Origin: Bradyrhizobium diazoefficiens USDA 110
GTDB taxonomy: Bacteria > Pseudomonadota > Alphaproteobacteria > Rhizobiales > Xanthobacteraceae
Length of the DNA: 64,000 nucleotides
Direction of reading: 5' to 3'
NCBI RefSeq assembly: GCF_000011365.1
Contig: NC_004463.1
Span: 5,442,001 to 5,506,000 of the forward strand
Shown here piece after piece: positions 55,510 to 63,964 of this stretch (the first letter of the stretch is position 1; every line of letters starts with the position of its first letter). The position numbers and the translations under genes are program-made. Under the pieces are notes generated by a model, which worked only from the letters and a program-made list of their open reading frames with translations, was not told where the DNA came from and ran no database searches.

Positions 55510-56487
55510 ATGAAGCTCGCAGTTCTGGCGCTGGAAGGTTGCATGCATTCGGCGATCTCAGGCGTCGCCGACGTCCTGTCGCTCGCCAATCACGTCATGC
55601 AGCAGAGCGGCGAAAAATCCCGCTTCACCTGGCAGACGCTGTCGCTCGACGGCAAGGCGGTGCGCGCCGGCGGCGGCCAGACGGTCGCAGTCGACGGCGC
55701 GATCGGCAAGCGCGCCGGCTTCGACGCGATCCTCGTCCCCGGCAACCTCGTCGATCACGTCACGGCCGAGCGCCTGCGGCCGCAATACGTCCGTGCCGGC
55801 GCCTGGCTGCGGCAGCAGCACGCCAACGGCCGGCTGATCGGCGCCTTTTGCAGCGGCGTCTTCCTGCTTGCGGGAGCGGGCCTGCTCGACAACCGCCGCG
55901 CCACCATCACCTGGTGGCTGCAAAGCGAGCTTCGGCAGCGCCATCCCGCGATCGACCTCGCCCCGGACGCCGTCATCACCAGCGCGGACCGCGTCGTCTG
56001 CGCCGCCGGCCCGATGTCGTGGGTCGACCTCCTGCTCAGGCTGATCGAGATGGTCGACGGCAAGCAGATCGCAAAACTGTGCGCGGACTACGTCGTCATC
56101 GACACCGCACAGCGCACCCAATCGATCTTCATGCCCGTGGGCTACCTGCTCTCGCAGGACCCGCTGCTGACCAGGGCCGACCTGCTGGTTCGTCGCACCG
56201 GCAAGAGCCCGATGACGGTCAAGCGCCTTGCCGGCGCGCTCGGCCTCAGCGAGCGCACGCTGAACCGGAAGTTTCAGGAGCTCACGCACGAGCCGCCACA
56301 AGCCTTCATCATGCGCCGCCGCGTCGAGCACGCGCGCACGCTGCTGGAGACGACGACGCAGCCGATCAAGATCATCGCGCGCACGACAGGGTATGAAGAC
56401 GAGAGCAGCTTTCGCAAGGCGTTCCGCAAGCTGACGTTGATGTCGCCTCAGGCGTATCGCGCGCGGCGGATGGAGCGGACGGCGTAA
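55510..56487 (+). CDS. GlxA-type transcriptional regulator (DJ-1/PfpI domain plus AraC HTH)
   Basis: 325 residues. N-terminal DJ-1/PfpI-like domain (residues about 1-190) with the nucleophile-elbow Cys in GAFCSGVFLLAGAGLLDNRR. C-terminal AraC-type double helix-turn-helix (about 225-320) with LAGALGLSERTLNRKFQEL and IIARTTGYEDESSFRKAFRKLTLMSPQAYR. Members regulate amine or amino-acid catabolism. The divergent tautomerase gene is the likely target. Confidence 0.92.
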   Translation: MKLAVLALEGCMHSAISGVADVLSLANHVMQQSGEKSRFTWQTLSLDGKAVRAGGGQTVAVDGAIGKRAGFDAILVPGNLVDHVTAERLRPQYVRAGAWLRQQHANGRLIGAFCSGVFLLAGAGLLDNRRATITWWLQSELRQRHPAIDLAPDAVITSADRVVCAAGPMSWVDLLLRLIEMVDGKQIAKLCADYVVIDTAQRTQSIFMPVGYLLSQDPLLTRADLLVRRTGKSPMTVKRLAGALGLSERTLNRKFQELTHEPPQAFIMRRRVEHARTLLETTTQPIKIIARTTGYEDESSFRKAFRKLTLMSPQAYRARRMERTA

Positions 56488-56775
56488 CCGCTGACCAAGG
56501 GTGTTCGACCCAGCTTAGCGCCTTGCTCGCCCGGCAAATCCACAACTGCGGTGACAGTGCACTTAACTCTGCTCCAGCCGACGCCGCGAGCAGATCGCGG
56601 CCGAGCAATACCGTAATACGCAGTAATCGAACTCGTCTCAGAAAGATGCAGCCATCCTCGCGCGAGAAACAGGTCGCGCCATGAGGTGGATCAACGAGTT
56701 GGCGCGACTTTTCTGATGTAATGATGTTTGAAGAGTTGACCCGCGCCACCGGATCGAAGCCGAAGGGAGGCGACA

Positions 56776-57333
56776 TTGACGAGTTCCCCTGACCGATACG
56801 GTACTGTTCCCCAGTTCCTCCACTGGGCGACGGTAGTTCTGGTGATCGTTGCGTGGACGCTCGGCATATTTGGCGATGACTTGCCCAAGGGTGGCGCGCG
56901 CGAGACAGGCCTGCTTGTTCATGTTTCCGCCGGCCTGTTGATCTTGGCCGCATTGATCATGCGGCTGGTGTGGAGGGCGGCCGTTCCGCCGCCACCTCCT
57001 GAGCCAAACGAATTCCGCAGATGGCTTGGCGCCTTCGCCGACCCATCCGCCCGTCTTTTTCATTATACGCTCTACGCCTTGCTCGTTGTCGTTCCGGTCG
57101 CCGGGATCGTTACGCAGTTTGCGCGTGGCGAGGCGTTGCCGCTGCTCGGCATCTACGAAATATCATCGCCATGGATACGAGATAGAGCCTTCGCGCACTC
57201 GGTCAAGGAGATCCACGAAATTGCGGCCCACGCGCTTGTATTCGTCGCGTTCTTTCATGCTGGCGCAGCTCTGATCCATCATATCGTTTTTCGCGACAAT
57301 ACGTTGAACCGCATGCTACCTCGCAGCAAATGA
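56776..57333 (+). CDS. cytochrome b561-type diheme membrane protein
   Basis: 185 residues from TTG at 56776, with AGGGAGG five to six bases upstream. Four helices with His ligands typical of the prokaryotic b561 family: FLHWATVVL (helix 1), LLVHVSAGLL (helix 2), and two in the last helices (IHEIAAHALVFVAFFHAGAAL). Probably passes electrons between quinol and periplasmic acceptors. No partner gene adjacent apart from the EF-hand ORF. Confidence 0.9.
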   Translation: MTSSPDRYGTVPQFLHWATVVLVIVAWTLGIFGDDLPKGGARETGLLVHVSAGLLILAALIMRLVWRAAVPPPPPEPNEFRRWLGAFADPSARLFHYTLYALLVVVPVAGIVTQFARGEALPLLGIYEISSPWIRDRAFAHSVKEIHEIAAHALVFVAFFHAGAALIHHIVFRDNTLNRMLPRSK

Positions 57334-57696
57334 TGGCGTACCACGGGTACCGCAACATCCTCGGCGAGTGATGCAACGATCGAGGCGGCGGCGGACCAAC
57401 GTGCTATTTCTGGACCTTTGTGGCGCCGCATGAACCGTGGGCGCTGGTTCGCGACCGGCTCATCCAGGAAATCAAGCGGCGCCCCCTGCCCATCATATTG
57501 ATTTGCCTCAAGCCGAACCCGGACTGGATCGGCATCGTTGTGATTTCGGATCAACGTCGGAGGAACAGCTGCCCTGAACCATCCCGCGTTCGCTCAGACG
57601 GCATCTGATCACGAGGCCCATCATCCGGGATCGGACCAAGCAGCGGCACCCGCGCAAACGACGCCCCCCGCAAGCCCGTCCGGAGAGCGACAAGGC
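57334..57696. other. region between cytochrome b561 and the EF-hand ORF
   Basis: 363 bp. One plus-strand frame (about 57402-57605) has protein-like composition (FWTFVAPHEPWALVRDRLIQ) but only a GTG start with no ribosome binding site. A second frame joins directly to the EF-hand ORF from 57544 on and resembles the end of a signal peptide (NHPAFAQTASDHEAHH) but starts after a stop without a start codon. This looks like the remains of one or two genes. Confidence 0.4.
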
Positions 57697-57942
57697 ATGA
57701 TGGGTGGTGGAGACATGATGGGTCGCGCGATGAAGGGGCGCAGCAGGATGGGCGTGGACGCGATGGGGCCTCCCATAATGTTCCGCATGATGTTTGCGCT
57801 TATGGACTCCGACGGCGACGGAGCCATCTCGTCGGCAGAGTTTCAGGCAGCCCACGAGCGAATTTTCAAGGCAATGGACAGCAATAAGGATGGCAAACTC
57901 ACGCCGGAAGAGATGCAAGCGTTCCTACAAACCAGAAGATAG
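57697..57942 (+). CDS. EF-hand calcium-binding protein, possibly missing its signal peptide
   Basis: 81 residues from ATG at 57697. A Met/Gly-rich start (MMGGGDMMGRAMKG) is followed by two EF-hand loops, DSDGDGAISSAEF (about 37-49) and DSNKDGKLTPEEM (about 61-73), both with the full set of acidic/oxygen ligands. In-frame codons run 51 triplets further upstream to a TGA at 57541 and look like a secretory N-terminus (AALNHPAFAQ), but no start codon exists there. Either the gene now starts at 57697 and stays cytoplasmic, or it is a 5'-truncated relic. Confidence 0.6.
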   Translation: MMGGGDMMGRAMKGRSRMGVDAMGPPIMFRMMFALMDSDGDGAISSAEFQAAHERIFKAMDSNKDGKLTPEEMQAFLQTRR

Positions 57943-57995
57943 GCTGACTATCCGCCAAACGAGCTATCCCCCAGCAGGACCTCCGAGCAGCGTGG

Positions 57996-58026
57996 GTCCC
58001 GGATCGGCGCTTCGCTTGTCCGGGAC
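57996..58026. repeat. short inverted repeat between convergent genes
   Basis: gtcccgga (57996-58003) and tccgggac (58019-58026) are perfect complements around 15 bp (tcggcgcttcgcttg). The unit resembles another frequent Bradyrhizobium intergenic repeat. It may work as a terminator for the two convergent genes. Confidence 0.5.
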
Positions 58027-58037
58027 ACGAACGTGAT

Positions 58038-58811
58038 CTACGCCGTCGCGCGCTGCCGCTCCACCAGCGCTGCGCCAAACGCCTCGAACAGCTTCCGGTT
58101 GATCGGATTGCGCTGGGGATCGTATTCGGCGTGCCATTGCACGCCGAGCGCAAAGGTCGGGGCTTCCGCGATGCGGATGGCCTCGATGGTGCCGTCCTCG
58201 GCGACACCTTCGATCAGCACGCGCTTGCCGGGATCGAGGATGCCCTGGCCGTGCAGAGAATTGACCCGGATCCTCTCACAGCCCAGCAGCCGTGCGAACG
58301 CCCCGCCCGGCGTGAGGTCGACATCGTGGCGGTCGGCGAACACCACGGTCGGATCGGGGTGGATCTCGCCGTTCTCGAGCCGGGGCATGCGATGGTTCAT
58401 GCGACCCGGGATCTCGCGGATCTCGGGGTGCAGCGAGCCGCCGAAGGCGACGTTCATCTCCTGGAGGCCGCGGCAGATGCCGAACAGCGGGATGCCGCGC
58501 GCAACGCAGGCGACGGAAAGCGCCAGCGCCACCTCGTCGCGGTGGATGTCGTAGGGCTCGTGCTTCTCGCAAGGGTCTACGTTGAAGCGGGTCGGATGGA
58601 CATTGGCGCGGGCGCCCGTGAGGACGATGCCGTCGACGGTATCGAGCAGCGCACCGATGTCGGTGATGTCGGGCGAGCCCGCAAACATCACCGGCAGGCC
58701 GCCGGAGACCTCGGCCACCGCACGCAAATTGCGCTCGCCGACCATCTGGACCTGAAATCGATTTTCGACGCGATGGGCGTTCCCGATCACGCCGACGACC
58801 GGCTTTCTCAT
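58038..58811 (-). CDS. gamma-glutamyl-gamma-aminobutyrate hydrolase family protein
   Basis: Class I glutamine-amidotransferase-fold hydrolase (PuuD-like, peptidase C26). 257 residues from ATG at 58811 (MRKPVVGVIGNAHRV). Nucleophile Cys in FGICRGLQEMNVAFGGSLH near residue 114, and His/Glu in VQWHAEYDP near 228. The frame remains open upstream but has no family sequence. The substrate may be a gamma-glutamyl amine. No polyamine-catabolism genes are adjacent. Confidence 0.88.
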   Translation of the reverse strand: MRKPVVGVIGNAHRVENRFQVQMVGERNLRAVAEVSGGLPVMFAGSPDITDIGALLDTVDGIVLTGARANVHPTRFNVDPCEKHEPYDIHRDEVALALSVACVARGIPLFGICRGLQEMNVAFGGSLHPEIREIPGRMNHRMPRLENGEIHPDPTVVFADRHDVDLTPGGAFARLLGCERIRVNSLHGQGILDPGKRVLIEGVAEDGTIEAIRIAEAPTFALGVQWHAEYDPQRNPINRKLFEAFGAALVERQRATA

Positions 58812-59061
58812 CTTCCGTTTCCGACCTCCCCCGTAAGAAGATTCTCCAAACATGCCCTTCCGATGGAACAAATTCAACCGAAGGGATTGCGGGACGGCAA
58901 TGCTATTTTCGCGCCTTTGGCGCCGCGTCGGCCCACTTTCGCGCCCCGGCGTCGGCCAAAGCAGGCCCGCCGAGGCGTCAAACCGGTGCATAGCCTCGGC
59001 TTGATCCCAGGTAAGATTTGGCGAAAGAGTGCGCTCTGCGGCCTTCCCAAAAGGAGACGAC

Positions 59062-60195
59062 GTGACAATTTCCCGAGATGAACGACCCCGGACCCGCAGC
59101 GACCTGGCCTGGGCCATCTCGGTCGGCGGCATCAGCGTCGTGCTGGTCACGGCGCTGCTCGCCTTCACCTGGTATTTTGCCGCCACCCTGCTCCTGATCT
59201 TCACCGGCATGCTGCTCGGCGTCGGCCTCAACGCGCTGACCAATGCACTCGGCCGCCGCGTGCACCTGCCGCACACAATGCGGCTTGCGATCGTCTGCAT
59301 CGCGCTGGCCCTGATGCTCGCAGGCGTCGCCTATCTCGGCGGCGCCACCATCGCCGAACAGGCCTCGCTGCTCAGCAAGACCATCAGGTCGCAGATCACC
59401 AACGTGAAGTCCTTTCTCGACACCCACGGTATCGACACCAGCTTCTTCGATTTCGGCAACGCCGCACCCGCCGCCTCCACCGATGCAGGGTCGACGCCCA
59501 CCCCAAACACGGCCCCGCGCGGCAATTTGCCGGGTGCAGGCGCCCTCGCGTCCAGCGGCGGGGCGATCGTGAGCCAGACCTTCAAGCTGCTGCTTGGCAC
59601 CATCAGCGCCGTCGGCAACATCTTCATCGTGCTGTTTCTCGGGCTGGCCTTCGCTGCCCAGCCCAGCGTCTATCACGACGGCCTGCTGTTCCTCGTGCCG
59701 GCCAGGCACCGCACGCGGGCTACGCTCATCGTCGACCGCATCAGCGAGACGCTGGAGCGCTGGCTGATCGCGCAGATCATCGTCATGCTGGCAGTCGGCG
59801 TGGTGACCTGGATCGGGCTCGCCATCATCGGTATCCCCGGGTCGTTCATCCTGGGAATCCAGGCCGGCCTCCTCGCCTTCATCCCGACCGTCGGCGCCAT
59901 CATCGCCGGCGTCGTCGTGGTGCTGGCGAGTCTCGCCTCGGGCTGGATCCCGGCGCTATCCGCACTGATCCTGTTTCTCGGCGTGCATGCGATGGAGAGC
60001 TACGTGCTGACGCCGCTGCTCCAGCGGCAGGCGCTGGACATTCCGCCGGCCACGCTGTTCGCGTTCCAGATCCTGCTCGGCGTCGTCTTTGGAATCTGGG
60101 GCCTGGCGCTGGCGCTGCCACTGGTCGCCATCGCCAAGGTCATGATCGACCATTTCAAGACCTATGAGGCGCCGCCTCTGGCGGAGGCGGCTTGA
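59062..60195 (+). CDS. AI-2E family transporter (PerM-like permease)
   Basis: 377 residues from GTG at 59062, preceded by AAGGAGACG. About eight helices in the family's arrangement, with a Pro/Ala/Ser-rich periplasmic insert at about residues 135-165 and the conserved GIPGSFILGIQAGLLAFIPTVGAIIAG block near 255. Members export small molecules or act as Na+/H+ antiporters; AI-2 transport is shown for few. Stands between convergent/divergent unrelated genes. Confidence 0.88.
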   Translation: MTISRDERPRTRSDLAWAISVGGISVVLVTALLAFTWYFAATLLLIFTGMLLGVGLNALTNALGRRVHLPHTMRLAIVCIALALMLAGVAYLGGATIAEQASLLSKTIRSQITNVKSFLDTHGIDTSFFDFGNAAPAASTDAGSTPTPNTAPRGNLPGAGALASSGGAIVSQTFKLLLGTISAVGNIFIVLFLGLAFAAQPSVYHDGLLFLVPARHRTRATLIVDRISETLERWLIAQIIVMLAVGVVTWIGLAIIGIPGSFILGIQAGLLAFIPTVGAIIAGVVVVLASLASGWIPALSALILFLGVHAMESYVLTPLLQRQALDIPPATLFAFQILLGVVFGIWGLALALPLVAIAKVMIDHFKTYEAPPLAEAA

Positions 60196-60201
60196 GGCGG
60201 C

Positions 60202-60498
60202 TCAGGTCGTCAGCACAGTCTCGGTGTGCTCGACCTCCGGGGGCGCAGCAAAATACTGGCCGACGAGGCTGCGCCATTCGGCGAAGTTCTCGGAGCCGCG
60301 GAAATCGACGGTGTGGTTCTCCAGCGTCGCCCACTTCACCATCAGGCGATAGCGCTGCGGCTTCTCGATCGATTTGTGCAGCTCGAAGCCGTGAAAGCCC
60401 TTGGAGCGGCCGAACGCGGCCTTGGCCTTGGCGACAGCGGCCTCGAAATCCTTCTCGCTGCCCGGCTTGACGTCGATTTGCGCGATCTCGGTGATCAT
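60202..60498 (-). CDS. antibiotic biosynthesis monooxygenase-fold (ABM) protein
   Basis: 98 residues from ATG at 60498 (MITEIAQIDVKPGSEKDFEAAV). One ferredoxin-like alpha/beta barrel domain: the beta strand-helix pattern with KGFHGFELHKSIEKPQRYRLMVKWATLENHTVDFRGSENFAEWRSLVGQYF matches the ABM/HapK group. Function (quinol monooxygenase, heme-related or other) cannot be told. Follows a terminator-ended small gene on the same strand. Confidence 0.85.
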   Translation of the reverse strand: MITEIAQIDVKPGSEKDFEAAVAKAKAAFGRSKGFHGFELHKSIEKPQRYRLMVKWATLENHTVDFRGSENFAEWRSLVGQYFAAPPEVEHTETVLTT

Positions 60499-60551
60499 CG
60501 GCTTCCACCCTTCTTGTTTGACGGGCGTGTCTACCGCACCCCGCCCAAAAG

Positions 60552-60573
60552 AAAAAGGCGCCGAAACGGCGCC
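60552..60573 (-). terminator. Rho-independent terminator of the small membrane protein gene
   Basis: ggcgccg-aaa-cggcgcc, 7-bp perfect stem, 26 bp after the stop at 60600; on the minus strand it is followed by TTTTT. Confidence 0.8.
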
Positions 60574-60599
60574 CTGGCTGGCCGGAAACTGCAGGTCTC

Positions 60600-60839
60600 T
60601 CAGGCGAACAGCAGGACGGTGCCTGCCACGATGAGCGCGCAACCGACGAACAGCGCGAGCGGCCAATAGCTGCGGCGCTGCTGCGTGTAGCGTCCCTGGG
60701 CACGGCGCTCGGTGATCAGCGCCGTCTCATATTCCTCCGCGGTCGAGAACAGACAGGCGAAGCCGCCTCGCGCCGAGGCGGCTTGAGCTTCGAGCGACAT
60801 CAGGGCGGCCTGCGGGGTCTGTCGACGGATCGATTCCAT
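60600..60839 (-). CDS. small tail-anchored protein of unknown function
   Basis: 79 residues with a soluble N-terminus (about 55 residues with AAEEYETALITERRAQ-like helical stretch) and one C-terminal hydrophobic helix (LALFVGCALIVAGTVLLF) ending the protein. The clean terminator right after it supports a real gene. The ribosome binding site before ATG 60839 is poor; Met14 (60800) is an alternative start. No family recognised. Confidence 0.65.
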   Translation of the reverse strand: MESIRRQTPQAALMSLEAQAASARGGFACLFSTAEEYETALITERRAQGRYTQQRRSYWPLALFVGCALIVAGTVLLFA

Positions 60840-60895
60840 GACCGGAATGGTAGGGATCGAATGGTAAACAAGGAATTACCCCAGGGCCCTTTGCC

Positions 60896-62116
60896 TCAAG
60901 CCGTGGCCGGACGCGCCTGCGGCGCGCCGATCCGCGCGGCGCTCTGGCGGCGCCAGTTCTCCAGCGACAGCGGCAGCTCCTCCGCGGCCTCGACGCGGTT
61001 ACGGCCGCCGCGCTTGGCCTGGTAGAGTGCAGTGTCGGCCGAGGCCAGCAGCACCTCGAGCTCGGTACCGGCCGGACCGCCGGCGACGCCAATGCTGACG
61101 GTGGTGTCGACCGGGCCCTCATCGACCACGACGCCGGAGGTCTCGAAGGCTTCGCGCACGCGCTCGGCGACCAGCACGCCCTCCTCCAGCGAACACGGCA
61201 GCAACGCCGCGAATTCCTCGCCGCCGATGCGGCCCGACATGTCGGTGATGCGCAGATTGCTGACGACCACGGTCGAGAACAGTTTCAGCATCTCGTCGCC
61301 GGCGGGATGGCCGAAGCGGTCGTTGATCGACTTGAAGTGGTCGATGTCGAAGATCATCACGGTCACGGGACGCCCGGCCTTGGCCTCGCGCTCGATCACG
61401 CGGCCGCAGGCTTCCGAGAAGCCGCGGCGGTTGAGCATGCCGGTCAGGGGATCGGTGGATGCGGCGGTCCGGTGCGCGGTGACGGCGCGCTCCGACACCA
61501 GCATGAAGATCACGAACACGGTGCCGACGGCATAGAGCACGAGCTCGACCGCGAACACGGTGACCCAGATGCTGCTGGAGAAGCCGGCATCGTGCGGGCG
61601 CAGGAAGCTGCCGAGCAGGATCGGCAGCATCAGCACGCAGCCGTGCATCACCGGCACCACGAAGGCCGGCCAGCGCCGTTGCAGGCTCTTGCGCCGCTCG
61701 ACCCAGAGCTCGCTTGCGGTCAGCGCGGCATAGACCGAGACGATGCCGGCGCCGATGATCATGCGCAGCATGGACGCCGCGGGATCGAGCAGCGTCACGG
61801 CGGCGGCCCATGCGAGCGCGCCGAGCACGAGGCCGGGCCAGTTCGGCTTGCGACCGTGGAAGACGCGCGCAGCATTCCACACCATGCCGCAGGCGACGAA
61901 GCCGACGGCATTTAACGCCAGATAGAGATGCGGCCCCAGCCTGTCGCCGGCCGCCGTCCACAATGCGACCGAGGCCGCGCCGAGGAGATAGGCGGTGCCC
62001 CACCATTTCAGCGCAGGACTGTTCTCCTGCCTGCCGAAGAACACCATCATGGCGCCGAGCAGTGCGGCGACCATGGTGGCAACCAAATAGAGCGTGATGC
62101 TATCGAGCGACATCAT
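60896..62116 (-). CDS. membrane-bound diguanylate cyclase (GGDEF)
   Basis: Makes c-di-GMP. 406 residues from ATG at 62116 (AAGGGGGCC upstream; the next codon is also ATG). Six to seven N-terminal helices (about 1-225), then the GGDEF domain with DPLTGMLNRRGF near residue 240, metal-binding FDIDHFKSIND, active site GGEEF, and an inhibitory I-site RITD five residues before it. So an active, feedback-inhibited cyclase is expected. The membrane part is of unknown ligand. Confidence 0.93.
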   Translation of the reverse strand: MMSLDSITLYLVATMVAALLGAMMVFFGRQENSPALKWWGTAYLLGAASVALWTAAGDRLGPHLYLALNAVGFVACGMVWNAARVFHGRKPNWPGLVLGALAWAAAVTLLDPAASMLRMIIGAGIVSVYAALTASELWVERRKSLQRRWPAFVVPVMHGCVLMLPILLGSFLRPHDAGFSSSIWVTVFAVELVLYAVGTVFVIFMLVSERAVTAHRTAASTDPLTGMLNRRGFSEACGRVIEREAKAGRPVTVMIFDIDHFKSINDRFGHPAGDEMLKLFSTVVVSNLRITDMSGRIGGEEFAALLPCSLEEGVLVAERVREAFETSGVVVDEGPVDTTVSIGVAGGPAGTELEVLLASADTALYQAKRGGRNRVEAAEELPLSLENWRRQSAARIGAPQARPATA

Positions 62117-62274
62117 GTCGGCCCCCTTGAAAACATAGCAGTTACGCGACCGGCCCAGCCGATTTGCGCGCCCTTCCAAAGGCGACGCTAAGTTCCCGCG
62201 GGTTCCATTCAGGTTTTCACGCGGCCCCAACTTTTCGGGAAACACGTCGTCAATTTGCATACAAACGAACAACA

Positions 62275-62302
62275 AAAAGGGCGCTGAAATCAGCGCCCTT
62301 TT
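62275..62302 (-). terminator. rpsI: Rho-independent terminator of rplM-rpsI
   Basis: aaaagggcgctga-aa-tcagcgccctttt, 13-bp perfect stem with a T run on the minus strand, 45 bp after rpsI. Confidence 0.85.
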
Positions 62303-62346
62303 GCATCTCATTGAAGCCGCTTTCGCGGCGAATGTGACCGAAGCGA

Positions 62347-62826
62347 TTAACGCTTCGAGAACTGGAAGGACCGGCGGGCCTTGGCCTTGCCGTACTTCTT
62401 GCGCTCGACCACGCGGCTGTCGCGGGTGAGGAAGCCGCCCTTCTTGAGCACGGTGCGCAGCTCCGGCTCGAAATAGGTGAGCGCCTTGGAGATGCCGTGA
62501 CGGACGGCGCCGGCCTGGCCGGACAGACCGCCGCCGGCGACGGTGCAGATCACGTCGTACTGGCCGGAACGCTGGGCCACGGAGAACGGCTGCTCGATCA
62601 TCATGCGCAGCACGGGACGCGCGAAATAGACCTCGACCTCACGCGAATTGACCGTGACCTTGCCGGCACCCGGCTTGATCCAGACACGGGCGACCGCGTC
62701 CTTGCGCTTGCCGGTGGCATAGGCGCGGTTGAACTTGTCGACCTTCTTCTCGTGCTTGGGCGCGTCGGGCGCGGCCGCCGTCTTGAGCTGCGAGAGCTGG
62801 TCGAGCGACTGAATGGATTCGGCCAT
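62347..62826 (-). CDS. rpsI: 30S ribosomal protein S9
   Basis: 159 residues. The conserved core begins [19 protein letters not shown] near residue 35; [28 protein letters not shown] in the middle; the C-terminal tail [11 protein letters not shown] reaches the P-site tRNA. The N-terminal 30 residues are the alphaproteobacterial extension. One base separates it from rplM. Confidence 0.97.
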   Translation of the reverse strand: MAESIQSLDQLSQLKTAAAPDAPKHEKKVDKFNRAYATGKRKDAVARVWIKPGAGKVTVNSREVEVYFARPVLRMMIEQPFSVAQRSGQYDVICTVAGGGLSGQAGAVRHGISKALTYFEPELRTVLKKGGFLTRDSRVVERKKYGKAKARRSFQFSKR

Positions 62827-62827
62827 G

Positions 62828-63292
62828 TTATGCGGCCCTCGTGTTCTTGCGGTTCAACTTGGCGATGTCGATCTTCTCGGGCTGCTGCGCCTCGTGCGGA
62901 TGATCGGCCCCGCCGTAGACGCGGAGGTTACCCATCTGCACGCGACCGAGCGGACCACGCGGAATCATGCGCTCGACGGCCTTCTCGAGCACGCGCTCGG
63001 GATGCTTGCCCTCGAGGATCTGGCGCGCGGTGCGCTCCTTGACGTGGCCGACATAGCCGGTGTGCTTGTAGTAGGTCTTCTGCTCGCGCTTGCGACCGGT
63101 GAGGACCGCATGCTGCGCGTTGATGATGATGACGTTGTCGCCGCAATCAACGTGCGGGGTGTAGGTCGGGAGGTGCTTGCCGCGCAGGCGCATGGCGACG
63201 ATGGTGGCGAGACGGCCGACGACCAGACCCTTGGCGTCGATCAGCACCCACTTCTTCGTCACCTCAGCCGGCTTTGCCGAAAAGGTTTTCAT
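62828..63292 (-). CDS. rplM: 50S ribosomal protein L13
   Basis: 154 residues from ATG at 63292 ([15 protein letters not shown]), the usual family length; an upstream in-frame ATG adds 13 non-conserved residues. Signatures [38 protein letters not shown] and [20 protein letters not shown]. First gene of the rplM-rpsI operon. Confidence 0.97.
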   Translation of the reverse strand: MKTFSAKPAEVTKKWVLIDAKGLVVGRLATIVAMRLRGKHLPTYTPHVDCGDNVIIINAQHAVLTGRKREQKTYYKHTGYVGHVKERTARQILEGKHPERVLEKAVERMIPRGPLGRVQMGNLRVYGGADHPHEAQQPEKIDIAKLNRKNTRAA

Positions 63293-63450
63293 ATCGGAGT
63301 TTCCGTGGACGGGAGATATCGGCGCGAACACCGCACCGGACTGCGCGGTTTTCTAGAGAAGAGACGCGCAACGGTCAATGCCCGAAGACGGAAATTACGC
63401 TCGTAAAATCAACAGCTTAAAAATATGGTGCTATATTACCTGCAAAAAGC

Positions 63451-63879
63451 TCAAACATTTGGAATGGAATAGGTCGAGGTGACATGGGCGATCGGATCGG
63501 GCGAGGTGCCGGACAAGAGGTTCACTTCCCCGACCGCCAGGCGCTTGCCGAGCTTGAGCAGCCGCGCCTCGGCCAGAACGTCCTGGCCGGGCTGGCCCTT
63601 GCGCAGGAAGTTGATGTTGAGATTGGTGGTGACCGCGAGCCCGATCGGCCCGATCGCGGACAGAAGCACCACGTACATCGCGAAATCGGCGAGCGCCATC
63701 AGCGTCGGGCCGGACACGGTTCCGCCCGGCCGCAGCATCCTTTCGCTGTAGCGCTGGCGCAAAAGGCAGGTCTGGCCGTCCGCGCTCTCGATCGTGATGT
63801 CGCCGCCACTGAAGGCCTGGGGAAACTCGTCACGGAGAAACTGCTCGACCTCCGCCACGCTCATTTTCGCTAACGCCAT
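63451..63879 (-). CDS. PaaI-family hotdog-fold thioesterase
   Basis: 142 residues. Hotdog fold with the PaaI pattern RPGGTVSGPTLMALADFAMYVVLLS (about 50-75, catalytic-type Asp/Gly) and TTNLNINFLRKGQPGQDVLAEARLLKLGKRLAVGEVNL. Cleaves acyl-CoA esters; substrate unknown, possibly aromatic acyl-CoA. Upstream of the rplM operon, same strand, but 158 bp apart. Confidence 0.9.
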   Translation of the reverse strand: MALAKMSVAEVEQFLRDEFPQAFSGGDITIESADGQTCLLRQRYSERMLRPGGTVSGPTLMALADFAMYVVLLSAIGPIGLAVTTNLNINFLRKGQPGQDVLAEARLLKLGKRLAVGEVNLLSGTSPDPIAHVTSTYSIPNV

Positions 63880-63964
63880 GCCACCCCCACCCTCGCTTCA
63901 GGTCCGCTGTTACATTAGGTTATCTGCATCATCCAATTGCAATAATCCAACTGGAAACGCTTCG

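Noticed and set aside
54448..55548. 366-codon minus-strand frame upstream of and overlapping nfeD
   Set aside because: It overlaps the tautomerase and the nfeD coding region in another frame and has no family resemblance.
56485..56512. Possible third SigF-type promoter: GTAACC-N16-CGACC at the end of the GlxA-type gene
   Set aside because: The -10 box reads CGAC, not CGAA, the -35 box lies in coding sequence, and the nearest downstream plus-strand gene starts more than 260 bp away.
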